From Dromiciops gliroides (taxonomy: Eukaryota; Chordata; Mammalia; Microbiotheria; Microbiotheriidae): a DNA stretch of 64,000 nucleotides. Each line of letters opens with the position of its first letter. The first letter of the stretch is position 1. The position numbers and the translations under genes are program-made. The stretch spans positions 4,190,889 through 4,254,888 of the forward strand of contig NC_057867.1 of assembly GCF_019393635.1 (NCBI RefSeq), in the 5' to 3' direction. The notes below the pieces were generated by a model. It saw only the letters and a list, made by a program, of their open reading frames with translations. It made no database searches and had not been told where the DNA came from. Of the stretch, positions 9,731-21,953 are shown one piece after another.

Positions 9731-10599
9731 CCTCTCTGAAGATAAGTGCTTGTACTGAGAGCTAAGGGCCCTGCCCCGCAGTAGCTGGGAGGGGGCAGTC
9801 AGAGCCATGCTCAGGGTCCCTTTCTAGCATCTTCTAGACCTCTCTCAGGGCCTCAGTATCCTCCTGGAGGCCCCTTCCCCCTCAGCAGCATGGCTCAGGG
9901 CAGGATTGAGCAGCCCCCACTCGTCCGTCCATAGTCCTGATTTCCCTGGTGGTGGCCAGGCCTTCCCCTGTGAGGAATAGCTTTCCTCACCTATAGCAGC
10001 TGTACCCAGGCCAGCCTCACCCCACCCACAGCATGCCCAGCAGCAGAAAGGGTTCCTTTGGCTTGAGGCTAGCCGGAGAGCCAAGGCCTACATCTATGTA
10101 ACAGGGAACCAGAGCAGTACTCAAAGGGTAGTGTAAGGGAGGCCCTTAGCAAGGGGGGGTCCCTGACTCCAAGGAAGCCTGGACAACTCAGGCAAGGCTT
10201 AGTGGAGGAGGGGTCTTCAAGTTAGGCCTTGAAGGATGGGCCCACGTGGCAAATGAGAAGAGCATGGGGAAGGCATTTCCCAGAGTCTGGAATCTCAATT
10301 GGGGGAGGGGGTGGCAAGCAGAGAGGCCTCTGTAGTTAGCTACTGGGCCAGGTCACATGTGAACCAGAAACGCCAAGACAACAGAAGGGCCAAGCAGTCA
10401 TCCGGTCTGCCCAAACACCTCCAATGAGGCAGATCTCTAGACCATTTTGGGACAGCCCCATTGGGAGCCAATCTCCCCTGCCCTCAAGCTCCAATCGGCC
10501 TCTTTGCCCCCTTCCCTGCATCCTTCCTGCTTCTGTCCACCAGGGCCAGGCAGAATCCAATTCCTCCTCTTTGTGATGGTGCTTCAAATCTTTGTTTCA
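9731..10599. other. Intergenic; probable L2 scrap, otherwise nothing recognised
   Basis: 'tcttcaagttaggccttgaa' and 'aaggcatttcccagagtctg' at about 10205-10290 resemble the antisense L2 body. The rest is unassigned. Confidence 0.4.
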
Positions 10600-10690
10600 A
10601 TCAGTCAACAAGCATTAATTAAGCACCTACTATGTGCCAGGCACTATGCTCGGTGTGGGGTGGGAGGCAGGAAATACAAAGACAAAAAAT
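10600..10690 (-). repeat. L2 LINE 3' end, antisense
   Basis: 'taagcacctactatgtgcca' followed by 'ggcactatgctcggtgtggg' and 'aaatacaaagacaa' is the inverted terminal segment of an L2-type LINE. Confidence 0.75.
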
Positions 10691-11544
10691 GAAAAAAGAA
10701 GTCCCTGTGGAAGATGGCTGCTGGATCATCCCCTAAAACTTTCCTTCTTCGAACTGTCTCTTAGGTCCGCCTCTGCTGGTAGATGCTACGGACTCACTGA
10801 CTGACTGACCACGGGCCAGCTTCCTCCTGTCACTCAGGGCATGTCTCTTACATGGGCCGTGATGTTTCTTTGGGACCCCCAGCTAAGGGCACAAAAATAG
10901 GCTCGGTTTCCTCCAAGTTCTTGCCAGACTGAGTAGAGGCTATCCCTCTCCCAAAGTGGTTTTGAACTCTTGGCTGCAGCTGGCCAGAGTGGCCCACGTG
11001 GTCACCAACCTCCTGGGCATGCTCCCCCTGGGTTTGGGGAGCAGGTGCCCCAACTCCATTCTCTCACCCTAGACACCATTCATGCATCAAGCAGGGGAGG
11101 AAGAACCGAGGCAGGACAGAGCCAGAAGGGCCCCTCCTCCCTTCTTTGTATAGGTGGAGGATCATGGGGCAGAAAGCTGATTGGGTTGCTTGCTTTTCCC
11201 ACACTGCCTTGTTTTCTCCTTTTTGTTCCTCATGAGAGAGCATGGCCTGCTGGGAAGGGCCACACCAGAGCAGGGGTCTCCAAGGAGATGTGTCAAGAAA
11301 ACCATTAGGAAAGAAACAGAGACCAAAAATGCTTGCTCAAGCTTAGCTGTCTGAACATAGGGATTGATTTGGGTGACTAAGAAAAAGCCAGGGAATTGGT
11401 GGTTTTCGGTGTGCCAGGCTCTGAGCCTGTCTGGGTCCTTGAGCTCATCTTGTCTGGCTTGGAACGGCCTTCACCACTGTTTCCTTCCCATTCCTAAACT
11501 ATGTCTTGCCCCTCTTTCTAGCTCCCCTTATGGGTGGTCTTCCC
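10691..11544. other. Intergenic, nothing recognised
   Basis: Mixed sequence with no recognisable exon, repeat or CpG cluster. Confidence 0.45.
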
Positions 11545-11640
11545 AAGTGGACTATAAGCTCCCTGAGTGCAGGGCCCAGCTTGTTTGCTTGTATTTGCCC
11601 AACAGCTGGCCCTTGGTAAATGCGCTCTCATTCATTCCTT
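11545..11640 (+). repeat. L2 LINE 3' end fragment, sense
   Basis: 'ctataagctccctgagtgca' ... 'cttggtaaatgcgctc' ... 'attcattcc' is the sense terminal pattern of L2. Confidence 0.6.
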
Positions 11641-12244
11641 CAGCAGAAAGGCCCCACCTGGCTCTCAAGGGATCCCGAGAGCAGAAGCTCCTACTGAGGA
11701 ACAGTGAGCCCCTGGGCCCCACTGAGGCTGAGCAGGGAAGCACCAGCCAGGGCCAGGCTCAGTTCACTTCCCAGTTTGCTGAGGGCTGAGCCAGACATGC
11801 CAACTCCCAGCATGCAATGTTAGCTAGTGAGTGCCCATGCCATGGACCACGCACACTTGACTGTTTAATCTAAAAAGGCCACCGATAGGAAGTATCTAGC
11901 ACCAGGAAAAATGAGCCAAAGCGTGGACACTAAGCCTGTGAGAGGTTCAGCCCTGGGCCTGGGGCCACCATCTCTTGGCAGAATGGCATCGAGGCAGGTT
12001 TCCTCTCAGCTGCTGCCCCCAGCCCAGGTGGGACCAGAGCCACCTTTCCAAGTACCTGGGAAGCTGGCAGGCTGGCAGCAGAAATCAGAGGCCCCCTCTG
12101 GACCTTTAGCTGCTCAGGAGCTCAGCCTGGGGCGGGGGGCAGAGCTTTTGTGGTGCCCAGGAAGCTGCTCCTGGACCTCCAGTGTTTGGGCATCATTTGC
12201 CCTCCCCCATCAGACAGACCACAAATAGAAGGAAAAGGGTCCTT
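11641..12244. other. Intergenic, nothing recognised
   Basis: No features assigned. Confidence 0.4.
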
Positions 12245-12535
12245 ACGTGCATACCTGCAGACACACAAGCACACGCATACAGAGATACATATGCACATGC
12301 ACGTGCAATACAAGACACATGTACACACATGCAGACACAAACACGTGCACACACATACAGACACATGTGCAACACAGAGACACAATTCAGACATGTGCAT
12401 ATGATGAAGGCGCAATGACACACGTGCACACATTCACACATATACACATGACTCCACATATACAGACATGTTCGCACATACATGCTCAGACACATGTTCA
12501 CATATACCTATGCAGACACACATTCATTCTCACAC
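12245..12535. repeat. Degenerate CA-rich minisatellite
   Basis: About 290 bp of imperfect ACACATGCAC/ACACA units, with interruptions such as 'gatgaaggcgcaatga' at ~12402. The Cys/Val-rich and His/Thr-rich open frames are artefacts of this composition. Confidence 0.85.
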
Positions 12536-13504
12536 ACAAATGTGACCTCAGGTATTCAGAATGTCTTCATGAAAGACAGGGAAGGCCCTCAGTTATCAGT
12601 CAGTCACAGGAGACATGAAGCCCCCACCCCATGACAGTCCCTGACCCTCAGAGTATGAGAGGCACTGGTCACCTAATGGAAGAGAACACACAGTGGGGCT
12701 CATCTCTGGCGCACCCTGATCCAGCCTTGAGGCAGAGAGATGCTACACTGACCACGGCTGGCTCAGTCAGTGGGGGATGAAAGACACAGTAAGTGGGCCA
12801 AGGGCAAAACAGGCAGCTTTGAAAGGGGAAGACGACATTCTCTGACCTGTTGTTGTTTAGTTCTAAACTTCCATGGGGGGTACGCAAAGCAAATCAGTTT
12901 GCCATGTTCCAGGTTAATCATTACCCTGCTGCTCTTGGGGAAGGACTTTCTGCTTCTTAGAGGTGGGGCACATTGCTCTCCCGTTGGGGGTGGGGCCTCC
13001 ACACCTCTGCCTCTGCCCATGTTTGGCCTTTGATGCTCAGTGAGGGGCCTCTGCCCAAGGATCAGCCCAAACCCTGACAGGAAGGCCTCAGTGGGCCCCA
13101 GCCTCTGCCCTCTGCCTACCACACCCTGGGCACGATGAGTCATTAGTGACCGAGAGAAAACAGAGTCAGTCTGCTGGCTTCCAGACAGCCCAATCTGGAT
13201 CCCTTGTGAATGTTGGGGCAAAGGGAAGGGGATCCTGGAGAGGACAGGGACACTTGGTCTCCCATTGCAACCAGATGTAGAGGCCTTGTCATGGGGGGTG
13301 ATCCTGGGCTCTCAAAGGGCCTGCCCATGGATTGTGCCTCTGGCAGGGCCTACCGAGTTGGAGAGGTCCAGCTGAGCTAAGTGTGGGCAGATCAGCTCCA
13401 AAGGGCCAGCTACGAGGAGGTGGGGCCACATTGACCATGCCAGCCAATGCCCAGTTGTCCATGCCTCCCTCTCCTTCTGCAATGATGATGGTAACAAAGA
13501 GGAT
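12536..13504. other. Intergenic, nothing recognised
   Basis: No repeat family or gene recognised. Confidence 0.4.
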
Positions 13505-13757
13505 TGGTATTCAGTTGTTTTAGTTGTGTCTGACTCTTGGTGACCCCATTTGTGGTTTTCTTGGCAGAGAAACTGGAATGATTTGCCATTTGCTTCTCCA
13601 GCTCAATTTACGGGTGAGGAAACTGAGGCAAACGGGGTGAAGTGACTTGCCCAGGGTCACATAGCTAGGAAATGTCTGAAGTCAGATTGGAACTTAGAAA
13701 GATGAGTCTTCCTGACTCCAGGCCTGGCACTCTTTTCACTGAACCGAGTAGCTGCCA
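13505..13757 (-). mobile_element. RTE/BovB-tailed SINE (MAR1-like), antisense
   Basis: The left part 'tagttgtgtctgactcttgg', 'tgaccccatttgtggttttc' and 'tggaatgatttgccatttgc' is the inverted RTE/BovB-type 3' tail. The right part is a CORE/tRNA SINE body ending in an inverted head (GAGTAGCTGCC). Such SINEs borrow the RTE tail and are thought to be mobilised by RTE enzymes. Confidence 0.8.
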
Positions 13758-14547
13758 AAAAGAGAATAGAGGGTACCAGGACCCACATCATTTTGAAGCC
13801 AACCATGAATAGAAATTTAGCTGTTGGGATGCTTAATGCCCAACTGTCCACACAGAGAAAATTCAGTGGATGAAGTGCCCAGTTCCCAGCCTCTGGCATG
13901 CAATTGGTTGGAGCTAGCCTGGACAGCCCCGTAGGATAAACAATGAGCTGGGCTCTGAGTTAAGGAGGAGGTAGACAGCAGTTTAGATAGTGGCCTTTGG
14001 CAAACTGGCCAGGGCTTTGAAATCCCCTAAGCTTCCCCTGGAAACACAGGCCCATGTTTCTAACACCCACATTCTTCTGATGATGCCATACAGCTGGGAG
14101 TCATGGAGACCCACAGTCTCTGAAGCCCTGAAATTGAGGCCCACTAAGTGGATAGCGGAAGGGCTCCTGGAGGGCATGAACCAGCTGTAAGACATGACAA
14201 ACCAGGGATTGGAGAGGAGGAGCAACAGAAAGGAGAGCAGGAAACTAATAACAAGAAGAAAAAGAGGGCTTGTCACACATAAGGGTGAGGGTCAACCAAT
14301 GGACTGCACGCTCCTCTGGTATGTGGAGGATGCCAAGGGAACTGTACAGAGCAGTGTTCACTATGTGTGGGGAAGAGCTCTATGGCAAAGTGATGGGAGG
14401 ACATTGACAAGAATGGCCCAGGCCTGGTAGCCATGGAAGGGTTGCAATCTGAGTGGTTGGAGAAAATGCTGACATCAGGGAGTGCCTGCCTCCGCTGGAG
14501 CATCAAACTCTTTTTAGTGTATGTTTTTGTCCAATGACCAATAAGAT
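13758..14547. other. Intergenic, possible unrecognised retroelement 3' end
   Basis: 14270-14450 contains an open stretch and the phrase 'gatgggaggacattgacaag' that reads like a decayed retroelement coding end, but I could not assign a family. Confidence 0.3.
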
Positions 14548-14558
14548 GACACAGCTCT

Positions 14559-14709
14559 GGGGCAGCTAGATGGTGCAGTGGATGGAGCACCGGCCCTGGA
14601 GTCAGGAGTACCTGAGTTCAGATCTGGCCTCAGACACTTAACACTTACTGGCTGTGTGACCCTGGGCAAGTCACTTAACCCCAATTGCCTCACTAAAAAA
14701 AAAAAAAAA
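14559..14709 (+). mobile_element. tRNA-derived SINE with perfect 11-bp TSD
   Basis: Full-length sense copy with an A-tail. GACACAGCTCT flanks it at 14548-14558 and 14710-14720. Little divergence suggests a fairly recent insertion. Confidence 0.95.
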
Positions 14710-14946
14710 GACACAGCTCTAGAGGAGGTGAACCACATCTAATATGGACTCAGTCCTTCCAAAACCAAAACAGAGCTCACAAGGATCCCACTGCTAAGTA
14801 GGAGGACTCTCGGGGTTCTCAGAGATGTCAGTAAAGGACCCAGCCAAGTTGTTTCTTTCCTGTACTGGGAGGCACCAAGAAACATCCCTGTAGGGGCTTC
14901 CCTTACAGAGCTGAGGATGGAGCAGAAGCAAACAGATCCCCCCCAG

Positions 14947-15120
14947 AATGAATAAATGAACAAAAGAATGAATGAACAAATCAACAAATGAAGAAATGAA
15001 GGAATGAAAAATTTCTTGATTAGCTAACTCACTATGTGCCAGGCACTGTGCTAAGGACTGGGGAAAGAAATACAAAAGTATTGAAGCAGACTGTCTTCAA
15101 GAAGCTTATACATCTAAGTC
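14947..15120 (-). repeat. (GAAT)-rich tract plus L2 3' end, antisense
   Basis: 14947-15008 is a degenerate GAATGAA/AAATGAA tract. 15025-15120 reads 'actatgtgccaggcactgtg' then 'ggaaagaaatacaaaa', the inverted L2 terminus, so the tract is probably its terminal microsatellite. Confidence 0.7.
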
Positions 15121-15179
15121 TCCTTTGGGGCCCATCATGAAAGCCCTCAAGGGGTCTCATGTATTTGAATTGACACTAT

Positions 15180-15910
15180 TCAAAGTTATAAATTATGTAA
15201 AATATTGTGATAGGTTCCAGCCCAGTGGCAGTAGGCAGTGAAAATTCCATCACCACCACCACCACTTCCAGGGATTCCTTATTCCTGCTCATAAAGACCT
15301 AGCTTTATCTATTGCCATATGAAAAATGCTCTAAATCACTATTGGTTAGAGAAATGCAAATTAAAATAACTCTGAGGTACCACCTAACACCTATCAGATT
15401 GGTTAATATGACAAAAAAGGAAAATAATAAATGTTGGAGAAGCTGTGGGAAAATTGGAACACTAATGCATTGTTGGTGGAGCTGTGAACTGATCCAACCG
15501 TTCTGGAGAGCAATTTGGAACTATGAAGCTGTGCATACCCTTTGACTCAGCAATACCACTATTAGGTCTTTTCCCCAAAGAGATCATAAAAAAGGGGAAA
15601 GGACCCACATGTACAAAAATATTTAGGGCTGCTCTTTTTGTGGTGGCAAGGAATTGGAAATTGAGGGCATGCCCATCAAGTGGGGAATGGCTGAACAAGT
15701 TGTGGCATATGAATGTAATGGAATACTATTGTGCTGTAAGAAACGATGAGCAGGAGTTCAGAGAAACCTGGAGGGTCAGAACCAGGAGAACATTGTAAAC
15801 AGTATCTACAATGGAGCCATGGCCTCTGCCGAACTCATATGAAACCTACCCCTTACAAAAGAGTTCCTTAAATCAAGCTGTTTGATTCGTGGAAATTCTG
15901 CTTGGGATAG
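15180..15910 (+). mobile_element. L1 LINE, 3' part of ORF2 plus 3' UTR, 5'-truncated
   Basis: Frame-broken pieces of the L1 ORF2 C-terminus can be read: HCWWSCELIQPFW near 15467 and FDSAIPLLGLFPKEI near 15540, matching the conserved 'HCWWEC...AIPLLG.YPKE' region of mammalian L1. 'gtggggaatggctgaacaag' and 'gaatactattgtgctgtaag' follow, as in the other L1 copies here. Internal stops and indels make it inactive. Confidence 0.88.
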
Positions 15911-17524
15911 AGCTCCCAGGGCACTCAGTTAGGTCATGGCTAACATGGTCAGGTCATGGTAAGGCAAACTTTCCCGTTTTCCCTCTGTTAGCACAACAGA
16001 GAAGGCAGTGCTGCTGAAATGCAAGGACAGGAAGGAGAAGCAGGCCCAGTTACTCTGGGAAGTGCACTAAATAGCAGAGAGTGAGCCACCATGTCTTGAT
16101 TCTAAGTTTAGGAGCCCAACCAGTCCCTATGAGTTCTCATCTATTACAGAGTGAGCTATCACTTGGGACAAGGGAAGGACAGAGTCCAGAGTGAACCTGG
16201 AGTGCCTTGGGGGCCCTTCCCTTTCATCTCCATCCCATAGCAGTGTCCTGTTAGAGACATCTCCTTTGGGGAAGGCCAGTTGTCCTCTCTACAACCACCC
16301 TGGGAGGGTGTGGGGTAGGGGAACCTTGGATATCTGTCCACATCCCCAGTGGTTGAATAGCTCAGTGTTTAGGACCTGGCAAAATACTGGATGAACTCAG
16401 GCTGGCTGGCCAGCCAATGCAAACTGCATCCTTGCCAGCCTGCTCATGATTTCTCCATCCTCATTCAGATGTGTAGCCTGGTCAGTCTGATACCCAGAAT
16501 CCTAAAGTTACAAACACTTTATGTACTAGGAACAAGGTGGTCTTTCTTCCTGAGGGATGAGCCATCCTCATTCCAATCTCATCTGTAGGTACAGAGATCA
16601 GGTATCTGTCCTCCTTGGGGAAGAGATGAGAAGGGAAGGGCCCTTCTCCCCCAAGAAGACCTGGGAGGTCTAAGAAGACACTTTTCCTAGCTGCCTCCCC
16701 TGCCAGAGGTGGGGACTCATTTAGGCAGCAGGGCAAGGTGCTTACCTATAGGTGGGAATGTGGGAGCCATTTGTTCTGTAAGAATCAGGGCCTATTCAGC
16801 AGTACAATCATGTTTTTGGAGGGGGTGGGCAGAGTGAGGTCCAGCCCTGTGTGAGGGGCTGACTCCCAGTGTGGACACTCCCTAAGTAAATGCAGGTGGG
16901 TCACTCATGTGCACTTCAGAGAGCTCCCTTAAGCTTGTCTGGGCCCCTGAGAGGGTGTATCTAGTGGAGGCAGGAGCCAGGTCTTCAGGCTCAAAGGCCA
17001 GCTCTCTCTGCACTGTTCCCTTGGTGCTTCTCTTTCATGGGACAGTGGGGCCACTGTGGCAGGCCGATACAGAAAGAAGGCATCAGGCCTACAGAGGCCT
17101 AGGCATCCGGCAAGGCACCAGCCCCAATTAGTTCCAATTCAAAATGTCTGTGCCCTGATGATAATGGCCTTCAGAAGACACACCTGCAAGAATGGGGAGA
17201 TGGGAAGTGGGAGTGGTCTGACTTGGAACTTGGGTGGAACATCAGGGTCAATGGAAATAGTGCCAAGTCCCCAAGGGATGGGGTAGGATCTTCTCAAGAC
17301 TACGGTTAGCTCTTTGTTCAAGATGTCTGTCCATGGTGCCAGTATGCTCAAGGCAGGAGGTTGGACCATTCTACAGTCCCAAGGCTGCTGTGGCAGGGTG
17401 GGTCCAGGGCCTTTCCAGAGCCTCAGATGAGCTGCTACCAAAGGGCCCAGGGGCCAGGACCCCAGGCAGCCATGCCTTTACAGTGTCCAGACATGGAAAG
17501 AGTTCGCTCAGAAGCTGGCAAGAA
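15911..17524. other. Intergenic, nothing recognised
   Basis: Long repeat-poor stretch. Several short frames on both strands, none with a motif or conserved-looking splice pair that I can recognise. Confidence 0.45.
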
Positions 17525-17703
17525 AGAAAGACTTACAACATGACTAACATGGAAATATGTGTAACAAGATAGTAATGTATAACCTATATCAGCTTACTGT
17601 CCTTGGGAGGGGGGAGAAAAATCTGGAACTCCAAAAAATATCTTTACATGTAATTGGAAAAATAATTAAAATAAATATTTTTAAAATTTAAAAATAAACC
17701 ATA

Positions 17704-17738
<35 letters not shown>
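17525..17738 (+). mobile_element. L1 3' UTR end followed by (AG)15
   Basis: 'acttacaacatgactaacat' ... 'gaactccaaaaaatatcttt' ... 'catgtaattggaaaaataat' is the 3'-most ~175 bp of the marsupial L1 type seen elsewhere here. A perfect AG run occupies 17709-17738. Confidence 0.8.
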
Positions 17739-17740
<2 letters not shown>

Positions 17741-18384
17741 AGCCCTTGGGCATCCAAACCTCCTTGGTGACAGAGGGCAGCAAGTTGTCAGTGTCACAAG
17801 GGTCCATCCCTTCCAAGAGCAGCTGATGAAGTGCCTGGCATAGAGATAATTGAAATAGGGACCTCCTAATGTCTGGTCCTTTTCCTTTTCCTGCTATGAG
17901 CATTTGGGGGAGGGACAGGCAGGAATCAGAGAAGGTTCTCCTAGGCTCCCCTCTGGCCTGGATGTCACAGAATCTCAGAAACTGAGAGGTGGGAGGGACC
18001 TCAGCTGCCTCTAGTCGAATCCAGACACTAATGGGATCCCTGATGTGACATTGCTATCAGATTGACCTCCATCCAGCCTCTCCCAAAGCATCTCCTGCAC
18101 CTCTTACACATTGAACATAGGCAAAGACTCCTTTTACCCAAGCCCTGCCCTCACCAACAGAAGAGGGGTGATGCCCCAACCTAAAGTATGAAACATCAAT
18201 CTGACTCTAAATCCCGACCTCTTCCCATGGGGCTATGCTGCCTTTTTGGAGGGCAGGGGGTTAGCCTTTCCTTGTCCCCAGAGAGCAGAGCCGGGAGCAC
18301 TGGGGGGCAGTGAGAAGGGGGAGGAAGCTGCAGAGGCCCATTAAGGCTATGCATAAGAACAAACTTGGTACCAATCCAAGCTAT
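17739..18384. other. Intergenic, weakly repeat-like
   Basis: 17950-18110 has phrases such as 'cacagaatctcagaaactga' and 'gggagggacctcagctgcct' typical of old mammalian repeats. The family is not assigned. Confidence 0.35.
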
Positions 18385-18510
18385 GACCAAGTGGTAGGGG
18401 CTGCCTTGGGACGTGGTGATTCCCCCTCACCAGAGCTCTTCGGGTGGAGGCTGGACACTTCCTCATTAAGAATTTTGTAGAGGAGACTCTTGGGCATGCG
18501 GAGGCTCAAA
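18385..18510 (+). repeat. CR1/L3 LINE 3' end fragment
   Basis: 'gctgccttgggacgtggtga' and 'gtggaggctggacacttcct' follow the order of the sense L3/CR1 3' terminus, also seen at 23945-24310. Confidence 0.6.
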
Positions 18511-19844
18511 TGGATTCTGGGCCCCCAGCCAACAAGGGGCGCCGTCATTCTGTGAATCTCCAAACTCGATTAAGAGTGAGTCTGTACGAGTGTCCATGTG
18601 TCCACGTGTGTATGCATAGCGGTGTATACACGGTTGAGAGTGTGTATGTATGTGTGTGTGTGCTTGCACATGCAGCAGGGCCAACCTTTCCGAAAGAAAA
18701 CATATCAAGCAAGTGGTGCCTTTCACAAGAGCAGCTGAAAGCCCAAGACAGAGGCAGCCTGTTGGGGCCCGGTCGTTCTGGGCTGGAGCCAAAAGCAGGC
18801 TGCTTCTCCGTAGCCAGGATCCCACAGACAGTGATGGTTTCTTCACTGGCCTACTGAAAAAGAATTTGGCCAAGAGAAAAAAGGAAAGGGAAAAGAAAGC
18901 TCCTACAGAGAAAGGGAGAGGGAGGGGCTGTGCCCCAAGCTCTTTCCCATTTGGGGGCTCTGGCCTCTCTCCTTGTGTACAGTGGGTGTCTGGAATGAGC
19001 CAGTCACCCCGAGAGTTCTCAAGGACTTGTGCTGTGGCCTTCACTCTGGCAGAGCCTTTGTCTTGCCCACATGACTAATGAATCTACAGCCTTGCCCTTC
19101 TGCTTCAAGGAGGGATGCATCCTGGGAACTTGCTGGGTGAGAGCTGGTAGCTTTTTTTCCCCTAAGGCTCCAAAATGAAATTCTATCAAGTGGAGTGAGG
19201 TGGGGGAGGGGGGTAGTGATGAAGAAAACAGCATTTGAGAGGTTGAGCAGGGCTGACCACAGCAGGGGCCAGGTTCATACTGGGCTGGTGTTGATTTATC
19301 TTCTCTCTGCATCTGGGACATAAAGAAATAGTGCAGCCACTAAAGTAGCCACAGCAACACTTCGTGTGGTGGCCAAAAGTGAGAAATCCAGTGGGTGCCC
19401 ATTGACCCCAGAAGGGCTGAGCAAAGTAGACTATACGACTGACATGGGATACGACTGAGCATTAAGCAATAACAATTGTGAAGGGTTTAGAACACCATGG
19501 GATGCCAGTGGGGACCAAGAGTGGGGGAAACAGAGTCAGACAGGTCCCCACAACAATGGATCACCAGACACTCAAAGGCAGTGGCCAATCTTGCTTCTAC
19601 AGGGCTAATGACAAAATACATTGTCCTCTTCTGAGAGAGGAACAGGACGGTGTGGATGCTGTCAGATGTTGTGGCAAACAAATCTTTAGGCAGAAGGAAC
19701 CGTGTAAAGGATGAGGAAAGAAAAAGTAATCCGGTTAGGCACATGGTGAGAAGGTCTCGTCATCCACTACCCTGGGATCCTCTCAGATGTTAAGATCCAG
19801 GCCCCCAAAATATAAGGAAGACTCCCTGTGCTAAGCTTTTTAAA
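18511..19844. other. Intergenic with a TG-rich patch; nothing else recognised
   Basis: 18590-18665 is a degenerate GTGTGTATG tract. The rest shows no recognisable element. Confidence 0.45.
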
Positions 19845-20275
19845 AAATATTATTTATTTAGAATTTTGTTTTCCAAATTGCATGTAAAAACACATTTTTT
19901 ACATCGATTTTTAAAAACTCTGTGTTCCAAATTCTTTTCCTCTCTCCTCCCTCCCCCTCGCAAGAACTCAAGCAATTCATGTGTAGTCATGCAAAACATT
20001 TCCACATTAGTCAGGCTATGAAAGAAAACAGACAAAAAGACTTTAGAAAAAGGAACTAACAAAAATGTTTCCATCTGTATTCAGATGCCATTAGTTCTTT
20101 CTCTGTAGATGGACTGCATTTTCATAAGTCCTTCAGAGTTGTCTTGGATCATTGTATTGCTGAAAGTAACTAAGTCATTTGCAGCTGATCATCATAGTAT
20201 TGCTGTTATTTTGTATACAGTACATTTCACTTTGCATCAGCTCATGTACGTCTTTCCAGGTTTTTCAGATAGTCA
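19845..20275 (-). mobile_element. L1 3' UTR, antisense
   Basis: Begins with an AT-rich end ('ttagaattttgttttccaaa') and 'ctctctcctccctccccctc', then 'gttctttctctgtagatgga' and 'gtcttggatcattgtattgc', the inverted L1 3' UTR series also present at 29285 and 31390. Confidence 0.8.
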
Positions 20276-20409
20276 TCTTGCTGTGATGAGCTTTTTCGAA
20301 GATCATGGACCTAAGAGACACACAGGTGGGGCAGATGTGGATTCGTTGAAATCAGCATCATTGGAGGGATTATTTACATTGAAGAACTCCCAGATTCACT
20401 GGAGTTAGA

Positions 20410-20525
20410 GTGTAGGTTCTCTGATGGCAGAGATGGATCTTTCTCTGAATCTCTCCCAGTACCTCGAACAGGACTCTGAACACTATAGGCTCTTTGATAA
20501 ATGTTTGTTGAATGAATTAACAAGT
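20410..20525 (+). repeat. L2 LINE 3' end, sense
   Basis: 'tctctgatggcagagatgga' ... 'agtacctcgaacaggactct' ... 'ataaatgtttgttgaatgaa' is the sense L2 terminus. Confidence 0.75.
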
Positions 20526-20669
20526 ACATGGACTATTGGATTTGTCTCTTTTTCTCCCCTGGCCACTGGTGTGATCCAATTCTCCACCCTACCCCCCCCC
20601 CCAAGGCACTGGCTATGGTGCTTTAGAAGTCAATTAACCAAGCCTCTCACTTAAATGGATCAAATGACC

Positions 20670-20750
20670 ATAGATTCAGAACTGGAAAGAACCTCAGAGG
20701 CCTCATTCGACAGATAAGGAAAACTGAGACCCAGGGAGGGATAGTGATTG
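20670..20750 (-). repeat. MIR-type fragment, antisense
   Basis: 'agaactggaaagaacctcag' followed by 'gacagataaggaaaactgag'. Short and decayed. Confidence 0.55.
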
Positions 20751-21028
20751 CATCTTTGTATCTCTGGGGCTAGAAAAACGAAAATGAAGCTAGGGGCTGG
20801 CGAGTGTGTGTGTGTGGGGGGTGCTAGACCTGCAGATGACTGAGCCTCAGAGGAAGCAGAGGGGGGTGGAGTGGAATGGAGACTGTTAGAAAGAGCCTAC
20901 ACGCTATCAAATGTTTCAAGTAAGTTTGTATCTCCTCTTCTCCTCGAACTGCAAACTGCAGCCCTCCCCAAGAAGTCCCCAAGTCAAAGGAAGTAGGGAA
21001 GGCAGGAGCGGGTAGGAGGCTTCCTTCT

Positions 21029-21183
21029 TCTTCTTCTTTTTTTTTTTAGTGAGGCAATTGGGGTTAAGTGACTTGCCCAAGGTCACACAGCTAGTAAGTG
21101 TTAAGTGTCTGAGGCCGGATTTGAACTCAGGTACTCCTGAATCTAGGGCCGGTGCTCTATCCACTGCGCCACCTAGCTGCCCC
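21029..21183 (-). mobile_element. tRNA-derived SINE with perfect 15-bp TSD, antisense
   Basis: Flanked by AGGAGGCTTCCTTCT at 21014-21028 and 21184-21198. Full length, low divergence, with a TTC-rich then T-rich tail. Confidence 0.96.
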
Positions 21184-21604
21184 AGGAGGCTTCCTTCTAT
21201 CAGTCCCCCCAACGCCATTTCTAATGGGGCACTCTAGCAAAGTGGTCATTTGTGGGGAGGCTGGCAGTCGGCTTTCCTTCTGCTGTCACTGCCGCGTGGT
21301 TGCCCGGGGCAGGCCTCTAGGTAAGCTGCATGTCCCTTCCGTTAGCCCTGGCCACCGGAAGCTGCCTGCTAGGTAAGATGACCCAAAGGTGCTGTTTGAG
21401 GAGAGTCTCAAGCAGAACACTACTATCCGGCCTGAACTGGATCATCAGAGCTTAGCATCTATCGTAGGGGGTTTGGACTTTGGAAGCAGACTTGTGATTT
21501 CACGGTTTCCGGAATTCTCTGAGCTACTCCTCCACTTCCAGTTGGAGAGCGTTGCCTGGGGCACTGAGAAATGGTGGACATGGCCAGGGTCACACAGCAT
21601 AGCA

Positions 21605-21735
21605 CGGGCCATAGTGGAAAGAGAGCTGGCCTCCCAGATGGGAAGACTTGGGTTCAAGCCTCACCTCTGATGACTAACGAGCCATTTCTGTAGCAGGTTG
21701 GCAAACTGCTTGGCCTGCACTGGGTCTGATCTTCT
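21605..21735 (+). repeat. MIR/THER1 head fragment
   Basis: 'gtggaaagagagctggcctc', 'gacttgggttcaagcctcac' is the tRNA-related head in sense, with a short decayed CORE. Confidence 0.6.
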
Positions 21736-21766
21736 CAAGACTTGGACAAAAAACTAGCATTAGTTT

Positions 21767-21934
21767 GTTTTCTTTTTCTTTTTTCTTTCTTTTTCTTTCT
21801 TTCTTTCTTTTTTTTTTGGTGAGGCAATTGGGGTTAAGTGACTTGCCCAGGGTCACACAGCTAGTAAGTGTTAAGTGTCTGAGGCTGGATTTGAACTCAG
21901 GTACTCCTGAATCCAGGGCCGGTGCTTTATCCAG
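21767..21934 (-). mobile_element. 5'-truncated tRNA-derived SINE, antisense
   Basis: The T/C-rich tail starts at 21767. The element stops at 'ggtgctttatcc', so ~25 bp of its head are missing. Duplication AAAAAACTAG(C/G)ATTAGTTT at 21748-21766 and 21935-21953 (one mismatch) shows that the truncation happened during insertion. Confidence 0.93.
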
Positions 21935-21953
21935 AAAAAACTAGGATTAGTTT

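Noticed and set aside
12122..12618. Cys-rich (minus) and His/Thr-rich (plus) frames resembling metal-binding peptides
   Set aside because: They are translations of a degenerate CA-rich minisatellite.
14270..14450. Possible RTE ORF C-terminus
   Set aside because: The phrase VWGRALWQSDGR is suggestive, but I could not line it up with the known RTE ending, so it is left as unassigned.
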